This document shows, piece by piece, positions 6,786 through 11,820 of a stretch of 11,820 bases of DNA. A model generated the notes under the pieces. It was not told the DNA's origin. It did no database searches and worked only from the letters and a program-made list of their open reading frames with translations. How positions within the stretch are numbered: the stretch's first letter is position 1; each line of letters begins with the position of its first letter. The stretch covers positions 1-11,820 of the forward strand of contig DKIP01000111.1 in the NCBI GenBank assembly GCA_002454335.1, written 5' to 3'. The stretch is from Cytophagaceae bacterium UBA6715 (GTDB taxonomy: Bacteria > Bacteroidota > Bacteroidia > Cytophagales > Spirosomataceae). A program made the translations under genes and the position numbers.

Positions 6786-8675
6786 ATGAGAATTACATCA
6801 TTAGCTCAATACCATGAAGCCTACGCCGAAAGTGTAAATCACCCTGAGCGATTCTGGGCAAACATCGCCAACGAGTTTGATTGGATTAAGCCATTTACCA
6901 AAGTATTGGATTGGAGTTTCGACGATTATTCAGTCAAATGGTTCGAAGATGGCCAAATGAATATAACGGCCAATGCGCTAGATCGCCACCTGAAAACAAT
7001 TCCCGATCAAGCTGCAATTGTCTATGAGCCTAACGAACCCGGAGATGAAGCTATTACGTTAACTTACCGTCAATTGCACGCACGCGTTTGTAAATTCAGT
7101 AATGTATTGAAAGCGCAAGGGGTCAAAAAAGGGGATCGTGTGTGTATTTACATGCCCATGATACCGGAATTAGCCATTGCAGTATTAGCCTGTGCACGCA
7201 TCGGAGCCATTCACTCAGTCGTTTTTGGCGGTTTTTCTGCACAATCCATTTCGGATCGCATCAATGATTCCCTGTGTAAAATCGTGATTACAACCGATGG
7301 CGCAGTGCGTGGAAATAAAAATATTCCCATGAAAGAAACCGTGGATGATGCCTTGGTTTCATGTCCTTGTGTTGAAACAGTCATTGTCAAAACACGCACG
7401 AAAACACCAGTAGCAATGCTCAAAGGGCGCGATTTGTGGTGGGAAGAAGAAGAGGCGCAGGCATCTGCTGATTGCGCTCCTGAACCAATGAATGCGGAAG
7501 ATCCTTTATTTATCCTTTACACTTCGGGTTCTACAGGTAAACCGAAAGGCGTTGTGCATACTTGCGGAGGCTACATGGTGTACACCGCTTACACCTTTGC
7601 CAATGTTTTCCAATATAATCCAGGCGATGTATTTTTCTGTACCGCTGATATTGGTTGGATCACAGGTCACTCCTATTTGGTCTATGGTCCTTTATTGAAT
7701 GGGGCTATATCTGTTTTATTTGAAGGAATTCCAACGTACCCAGATGCAGGACGTTTCTGGGATATCATCAAACGTCACCAAGTGAATATCTTCTATACGG
7801 CACCTACAGCAATTCGCTCGCTGATGGGCTTTGGCGACGAGGTATTAGAAGGAAAAGATTTAAGCTCGCTTCGTGTGCTAGGTTCTGTGGGAGAACCGAT
7901 CAATGAGGAAGCATGGCAATGGTATCATGAGAAGGTTGGACAAGGTAATTGCCCGATTGTAGATACCTGGTGGCAAACGGAAACGGGTGGATTAATGATT
8001 TCCCCAATCGCGGGCATTACACCTTTAAAACCCGCTTTCGCTACGCTTCCCCTACCCGGAGTGCAACCTATTTTGGTTGACGAAAATGGGAATGAAATCG
8101 AAGGAAACGGTGTGAATGGAAACTTATGTATCAAATACCCTTGGCCGTCCATCATCCGTACAACTTATGGCGACCATGATCGATGCAAGACCACCTATTT
8201 CTCCACCTATCCGGGTCTGTATTTCACGGGAGACGGATGTATGCGGGATGAGGACGGATACTACCGAATTACCGGTCGGGTCGATGATGTGATGAATATC
8301 TCCGGCCACCGGATCGGGACTGCCGAGGTAGAAAATGCCATCAATATGCACACAGGTGTCATAGAATCCGCTGTGGTAGGTTTCCCACATGATGTGAAAG
8401 GTCAAGGAATCTATGCCTATGTGATTTGTGAGCATCCTACAATTAATGATGAATTAACTCGAAAAGATATTTTGGCTACTGTTTCTCGAGTTATCGGACC
8501 AATCGCCAAACCGGATAAGATTCAATTCGTCACGGGCTTACCCAAAACCCGCTCCGGCAAAATTATGCGCCGTATTTTACGCAAAGTGGCAGAGGGTGAA
8601 TTTGGTAGCCTAGGAGACACATCTACATTGTTAGATCCGAGTGTGGTGGATTCGATTATCGCAGGGGCGCTTTGA
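6786..8675 (+). CDS. acs: Acetyl-CoA synthetase (AMP-forming)
   Basis: This 629-residue cytoplasmic enzyme activates acetate with ATP and CoA to acetyl-CoA, AMP and pyrophosphate. It has the ACAS N-terminal segment (YHEAYAESVNHPERFWANIA), the phosphate-binding loop YTSGSTGKPKGV from residue 245, DTWWQTETGG from residue 393, YFTGDG, and the C-terminal RSGKIMRR containing Lys592, equivalent to the catalytic and acetylation-regulated Lys609 of Salmonella Acs. The second Trp of DTWW (Trp396) corresponds to the residue that narrows the acyl pocket to acetate, arguing against propionyl-CoA synthetase. Length is close to the family norm and the frame is intact. It lies 12 bases after the response regulator and ends just before a strong terminator, so it is probably the last gene of the kinase operon. 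Direct control by that two-component pair is an inference by analogy with CrbS/CrbR. Confidence 0.96.
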   Translation: MRITSLAQYHEAYAESVNHPERFWANIANEFDWIKPFTKVLDWSFDDYSVKWFEDGQMNITANALDRHLKTIPDQAAIVYEPNEPGDEAITLTYRQLHARVCKFSNVLKAQGVKKGDRVCIYMPMIPELAIAVLACARIGAIHSVVFGGFSAQSISDRINDSLCKIVITTDGAVRGNKNIPMKETVDDALVSCPCVETVIVKTRTKTPVAMLKGRDLWWEEEEAQASADCAPEPMNAEDPLFILYTSGSTGKPKGVVHTCGGYMVYTAYTFANVFQYNPGDVFFCTADIGWITGHSYLVYGPLLNGAISVLFEGIPTYPDAGRFWDIIKRHQVNIFYTAPTAIRSLMGFGDEVLEGKDLSSLRVLGSVGEPINEEAWQWYHEKVGQGNCPIVDTWWQTETGGLMISPIAGITPLKPAFATLPLPGVQPILVDENGNEIEGNGVNGNLCIKYPWPSIIRTTYGDHDRCKTTYFSTYPGLYFTGDGCMRDEDGYYRITGRVDDVMNISGHRIGTAEVENAINMHTGVIESAVVGFPHDVKGQGIYAYVICEHPTINDELTRKDILATVSRVIGPIAKPDKIQFVTGLPKTRSGKIMRRILRKVAEGEFGSLGDTSTLLDPSVVDSIIAGAL

Positions 8676-8684
8676 ATGAGGTAA

Positions 8685-8712
8685 GAATTAAGAGTGAAGA
8701 GTGAAGAATACA
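8685..8712 (+). repeat. Heptamer repeat array, left arm
   Basis: Four tandem 7-base units are read on the plus strand: GAATTAA, GAGTGAA, GAGTGAA, GAATACA. A related unit (GAATGAG) overlaps the acs stop codon at 8674-8680 but is four bases out of phase. The array is non-coding and lies between the acs stop and its terminator. The same unit family appears on the other strand at 8801-8835, so the two arrays form an imperfect inverted repeat. Confidence 0.75.
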
Positions 8713-8717
8713 GAGAG

Positions 8718-8747
8718 TGCCCGAGGTGAAAACTTCGGGCATTTTTT
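8718..8747 (+). terminator. Intrinsic terminator of the acs operon
   Basis: TGCCCGAGG at 8718-8726 pairs with CTTCGGGCA at 8733-8741 (nine pairs, one of them G-U) around the loop TGAAAA. It is followed by six T residues at 8742-8747. It lies 43 bases after the acs stop codon and points in the right direction for acs. Confidence 0.88.
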
Positions 8748-8751
8748 ATAT

Positions 8752-8786
8752 AAAAAAACCCCAGAATAAAATCCTGAGGTTTTTTT
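8752..8786. terminator. Bidirectional intrinsic terminator between convergent genes
   Basis: CCCCAG at 8759-8764 pairs with CTGAGG at 8774-8779 with one mismatch. The stem is flanked by seven A residues on the left (8752-8758) and seven T residues on the right (8780-8786), which extend the pairing and give a U tract on either strand. It can end the minus-strand sugar symporter transcript and act as a backup for acs. Confidence 0.8.
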
Positions 8787-8800
8787 ATACGAGTAATAAA

Positions 8801-8835
8801 GTAACTCTTCACTCTTAGTTCTTCACTCCTAACTC
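8801..8835 (-). repeat. Heptamer repeat array, right arm (inverted)
   Basis: Five tandem 7-base units are read on the minus strand: GAGTTAG, GAGTGAA, GAACTAA, GAGTGAA, GAGTTAC. The array stops five bases before the stop codon of the minus-strand symporter gene. Its core (AAGAACTAAGAGTGAAGAGT) matches the left array at 19 of 20 bases, in the opposite orientation. Confidence 0.78.
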
Positions 8836-8839
8836 TCCC

Positions 8840-10513
8840 CTACCAAAAATAAGTATACAACATCAACAACATCATCACAATCACCACGGAACCTGCAATA
8901 AACGAAGGCTGAAGTTTGAACATCTTTGCATCGATTTCCAAGCCTTTTGGATTGTTCTTCGATTCAGGATCTAGGAGAGAGATTACCACCATCGATGTGA
9001 TACAAAAGGTAAATACCCAGCCCATACGATCAATGAATGGGATCACATACATCCCATCCGCATCTTGGAATGAAGAATAGAAGATTGAATCTGTCACACC
9101 CGTCCAAGTAGGAATATATTTAGAAACAACAGAAAATGTCACACCGCCCAATAAAGCGAATAATGCTGCTTTGGATGTTGTGCGCTTCCAGAAGAATCCC
9201 ATGATAAATAAGGCAAAAATACCCGGAGAAAAATATCCTGTATATTCCTGAATGAATTGGAAACCACCTTTCTTATCTATACCCATAAAAGGCGCGATTA
9301 ATACGGCAATCACAGTTGCCCCTACCACCGCAAAACGTCCTATTGAAACTAATTTCTTTTCAGAAGCATTTGGGTTAATGTAGTTCTTATAAATATCCAA
9401 CGTGAAAATCGTCGAGATTGAATTCGCCTTACCAGCCATCGAAGCAACTACGGCTGCCGTTAATGCGGCGAACGATAATCCTTTCAATCCTACTGGCAAC
9501 AAGTTCAATAATACAGGGTATGCATTATCCTTGCTCAAAACGCCATCTTTCATCATTTCTGCTTGGAACATCCCGTCTTTCCACAATAAATACGCAGCAA
9601 TACCTGGTAAAACAACGATAATAGGCATCATCATTTTTAAGAACGCAGCAAACAAAATCCCGTTACGGGCAGTTGGCAAATCAGCTCCTAAAGCTCTTTG
9701 CGTAATGTATTGATTACATCCCCAATAGTTTAAGTTGACAATCCACATACCACCAATCAACACCGCTAAACCTGGTAGCGATGGATAATTTGCGTTGTCT
9801 TTACTGAATATCATGTGGAAATGATCAGGTGCTTTCGTCATTAAATGATTCAACCCATTCATAACTCCTTCACCACCGAAACGGGTAGAAACTAAATTCA
9901 ATGCCAAATAAGAGGTAACCAAACCTCCTAACACCAAGAAAACTACTTGAATTACATCAGTGTAACCAATTACCTTCATTCCGCCTAGCGTGATTATGAT
10001 GGCAAATGCTGACATCGCAATCATACAAACCGTGAAGTCTAACCCTGAAATGGTAGAAACGGCTAAGGCACCTAAATATAAAATGGATGTTAGGTTAACC
10101 GCGATATATAATAACAACCAAAAAACGGCCATAATCAAACTCACCGTAGAATTATAGCGTCTATTTAAAAACTGAGGCATCGTAAAAATCTTGTTCTTCA
10201 AATAGATCGGCATGAAGAAAATCGCAACGATCAATAACGTTGCTGCAGCCATCCACTCATAAGTAGCAATCGCCAAACCCATCTGAAAACCATCCCCAGA
10301 TGTACCAATGAACTGTTCTGCAGAGATATTCGATGCAATTAAGGAAGAACCAATGGCCCACCAGGTTAATGACCCTTCCGCTAAAAAGAAATCATTTGAA
10401 TCCGCAATTTTTGACTTTTTCTTATTGTAAATCCAATAACCGTAGCCTGAAACAACAATGAAATAAAATAAAAAAACGAGGTAGTCGAGCAACTCTAAAC
10501 TGTGTGCTTGCAT
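8840..10513 (-). CDS. Na+/sugar symporter of the SSS family (vSGLT-like)
   Basis: This 557-residue inner-membrane symporter of about 14 helices aligns along its length, from memory, with the Vibrio Na+/galactose carrier vSGLT: ASNISAEQFIG, YEWM, NLTSILYLGALA, TDVIQV, FAAFLK, IQEYTG and SPGIFALF are shared. Galactose contacts of vSGLT are mostly kept (Gln67, Glu86, Asn260, gate Tyr263, Lys293, Gln422), so a hexose is the most likely substrate, although vSGLT Ser91 is replaced by Ala89. In the Na2 sodium site, one of the two adjacent serines is Ala357 while Ser358 remains. There is no Shine-Dalgarno before the ATG. A weak Bacteroidota-type -7 element (TATTTTCG on the minus strand, 10545-10552) lies about 32 bases upstream, so the gene may have its own promoter even though rqcH ends only 80 bases upstream on the same strand. 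Myo-inositol or another polyol is an alternative substrate. Confidence 0.9.
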   Translation of the reverse strand: MQAHSLELLDYLVFLFYFIVVSGYGYWIYNKKKSKIADSNDFFLAEGSLTWWAIGSSLIASNISAEQFIGTSGDGFQMGLAIATYEWMAAATLLIVAIFFMPIYLKNKIFTMPQFLNRRYNSTVSLIMAVFWLLLYIAVNLTSILYLGALAVSTISGLDFTVCMIAMSAFAIIITLGGMKVIGYTDVIQVVFLVLGGLVTSYLALNLVSTRFGGEGVMNGLNHLMTKAPDHFHMIFSKDNANYPSLPGLAVLIGGMWIVNLNYWGCNQYITQRALGADLPTARNGILFAAFLKMMMPIIVVLPGIAAYLLWKDGMFQAEMMKDGVLSKDNAYPVLLNLLPVGLKGLSFAALTAAVVASMAGKANSISTIFTLDIYKNYINPNASEKKLVSIGRFAVVGATVIAVLIAPFMGIDKKGGFQFIQEYTGYFSPGIFALFIMGFFWKRTTSKAALFALLGGVTFSVVSKYIPTWTGVTDSIFYSSFQDADGMYVIPFIDRMGWVFTFCITSMVVISLLDPESKNNPKGLEIDAKMFKLQPSFIAGSVVIVMMLLMLYTYFW

Positions 10514-10593
10514 AAAAAGAGGGTTTAGTTAAGGGTAATCTTTGCGAAAATAGGGTATTTCAGGGGAAAAGAAAAGGATTTAACGGAATTATA

Positions 10594-11820
10594 CTATTCC
10601 CAATAATTCGGCCTAACTAGAACTACCTCTTCTTCTCGATCAACGATTACTTGGCCAGGCAATAAATCTTTCGTCTTTCGAACATATTTTTTAGCAGTTA
10701 CAATGACAGGACAAAGTGACTCCGTCGCACGTTTGGAAAAATGCGCTGCGAGTTCGGCAGCTCTCTCGATCACATGTTTGGGGACCGTTTGCTGTTGCGG
10801 ATTTCGAATAATCACATGGGAACCCGAAACATCCCTAGCATGTAACCAAATATCAAATTTCTTCGCATATTTCAGCGTCAACAAATCGTTATTCTTCGCA
10901 TTTTTGCCCACCCAAATCGTCCAGCCCGATGTCACAAATTGCTTGAATGGTAATTCTTCCGACGATTGTTTGGTCGATTGTTGGACCTTTAAATATTGTA
11001 AATAAGGCTTCAACTCCCTGCGTACCTGAGCCGCTTCGACGCCTTTCAGTTGGGCCCCTAATTCAACGATTTCAGCCTTTTTTCGAGCAACCGCTGCTTC
11101 CCATTGCGCAATTTCTTTGGAGAAATTCTTCGCCTTTCGATAGTAATTTTCGGCGTTTTCTGGGCCCGATAGCAGAGGGTTTAGTTTAATGGTGACCCTT
11201 CCGCCATGGTAAAAATCATCTAATTCAACCGACTTGGCTCCAGAGGGAATCAGATGCAAAAAGGCCATCAAAATATTTCCAATTTCTTCATAAGCTAAAC
11301 TTGAATCCCGTTTAACTTGCTGCTTTTCTAGACTTTCCAGGTAATGAATCGCCTTCAGGTGTAATTTACCGAGGGTTTCCATCAACAATGATTTCTCCCG
11401 ACGAAACTCCCCTACTGAATAATGCAGCGAATAAAATTGGTTTAAGGCATCGAATACATCTTTGGTTTGATATAAGACTTCACCCTCCTGTGGAAATAGC
11501 GTCAATGCAATCCCTTTAGCGGTCTCCACAATCGAGATCATCGGATCATCCAACCATTGTAAGGTTTGCTGTAATAAGTTCCATTGCTTCACGATGGATT
11601 GATTCGAATAGCCCAAACTTTGTAAATAATTGCCTCCCTCTTTTCCTAAGGTTGGGTACAATGCCATCCAATCCCCTTCGGCTTCTTGAAAGGCTTCATA
11701 GGACTGATCAATCGACCGATCCAATTGTCCTAAAGTCAAGTCAAAATCCTTAGCTAAGCGTTTCTGAAATTGGCCTTGATGTTCCCCTACTTGAAATAGA
11801 ATTACATTGGAACGATTACC
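10594..11820 (-). CDS. rqcH: NFACT-family ribosome quality control protein RqcH (Rqc2 homologue), 5' truncated
   Basis: The C-terminal 408 residues are visible. The frame stays open to the window edge, beginning with GNRSNVILFQ, which is part of the NFACT-N domain. A TTG codon at 11737-11739 lies inside this domain and is not the start; about 100 or more residues, including the Asp-Arg pair needed for alanine tailing, should lie outside the window. The middle part carries the coiled-coil arms (ENAENYYRKAKNFSKEIAQW and following). The end is the NFACT-R domain (GWTIWVGKNAKNNDLLTLKYA, then DIWLHARDVSGSHVIIR) followed by a short conserved tail ending in RPNYWE. The protein binds stalled 50S subunits with peptidyl-tRNA and adds C-terminal alanine tails to the nascent chain. 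Older annotations call it fibronectin-binding protein A. It is a housekeeping gene with no evident link to the transport genes. Confidence 0.93.
   Translation of the reverse strand, partial: GNRSNVILFQVGEHQGQFQKRLAKDFDLTLGQLDRSIDQSYEAFQEAEGDWMALYPTLGKEGGNYLQSLGYSNQSIVKQWNLLQQTLQWLDDPMISIVETAKGIALTLFPQEGEVLYQTKDVFDALNQFYSLHYSVGEFRREKSLLMETLGKLHLKAIHYLESLEKQQVKRDSSLAYEEIGNILMAFLHLIPSGAKSVELDDFYHGGRVTIKLNPLLSGPENAENYYRKAKNFSKEIAQWEAAVARKKAEIVELGAQLKGVEAAQVRRELKPYLQYLKVQQSTKQSSEELPFKQFVTSGWTIWVGKNAKNNDLLTLKYAKKFDIWLHARDVSGSHVIIRNPQQQTVPKHVIERAAELAAHFSKRATESLCPVIVTAKKYVRKTKDLLPGQVIVDREEEVVLVRPNYWE

Noticed and set aside
8124..8435. Minus-strand open frame of 103 codons inside acs
   Set aside because: It lies entirely antisense to a well-conserved acs region and resembles no known protein.
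8522..8812. Minus-strand open frame of 96 codons covering the acs 3' end and the intergenic region
   Set aside because: It runs through both terminator hairpins and antisense to the conserved C-terminal domain of acs; the sequence has no recognisable family and the hairpins explain its composition.
9402..9713. Plus-strand open frame of 103 codons inside the sugar symporter gene
   Set aside because: It is antisense to conserved symporter helices, including the sodium-site segment, and has no convincing start context or family.

Overview
The window looks like a chromosomal segment of a Bacteroidota bacterium, most likely a Cytophagales-type relative. This is inferred from modest GC content, start codons with little or no Shine-Dalgarno sequence, a vSGLT-like sugar symporter of the sort common in this phylum, and a small protein resembling one that I associate with Bacteroidota MFS transporters. 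I could not run a database search, so the taxon is an inference.

Layout, left to right. (1) Positions 1-248 hold the 3' end of a small helix-turn-helix protein related to the N-terminal part of IS1-type transposases. (2) Positions 357-3571 form a tight plus-strand group: an outer-membrane porin, an MFS metabolite:H+ symporter and a 72-residue two-helix membrane protein. It ends in a hairpin at 3587-3628. (3) Positions 3641-8675 form a second tight plus-strand group: a 61-residue two-helix membrane protein, an 856-residue sodium/solute symporter-STAC-histidine kinase fusion, a stand-alone receiver-domain response regulator, and acetyl-CoA synthetase (acs). (4) Positions 8676-8839 lie between convergent genes. 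They hold two terminator hairpins flanked by inverted arrays of a 7-base repeat. (5) On the minus strand lie a vSGLT-type Na+/sugar symporter (8840-10513) and, upstream of it, the 3' part of the NFACT/RqcH ribosome-quality-control gene (10594-11820, cut by the window edge).

How it fits together (inference). The plus-strand genes look like an uptake, sensing and activation locus for acetate or another short carboxylate. The porin admits the substrate through the outer membrane, the MFS symporter carries it across the inner membrane, the transporter-like kinase senses it or its flux, and Acs converts it to acyl-CoA. This resembles the CrbS/CrbR 'acetate switch' of gammaproteobacteria, in which an SSS-STAC kinase controls acs. 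Here, however, the partner regulator has no DNA-binding domain, and each of the two transporter proteins is paired with its own very small membrane protein.

The most unusual items are the compact SSS kinase/receiver-only/acs module with its small membrane partner, the heptamer repeat arrays around the terminators, the long periplasmic insertion in the MFS protein, and a lost sodium-site serine in the sugar symporter.
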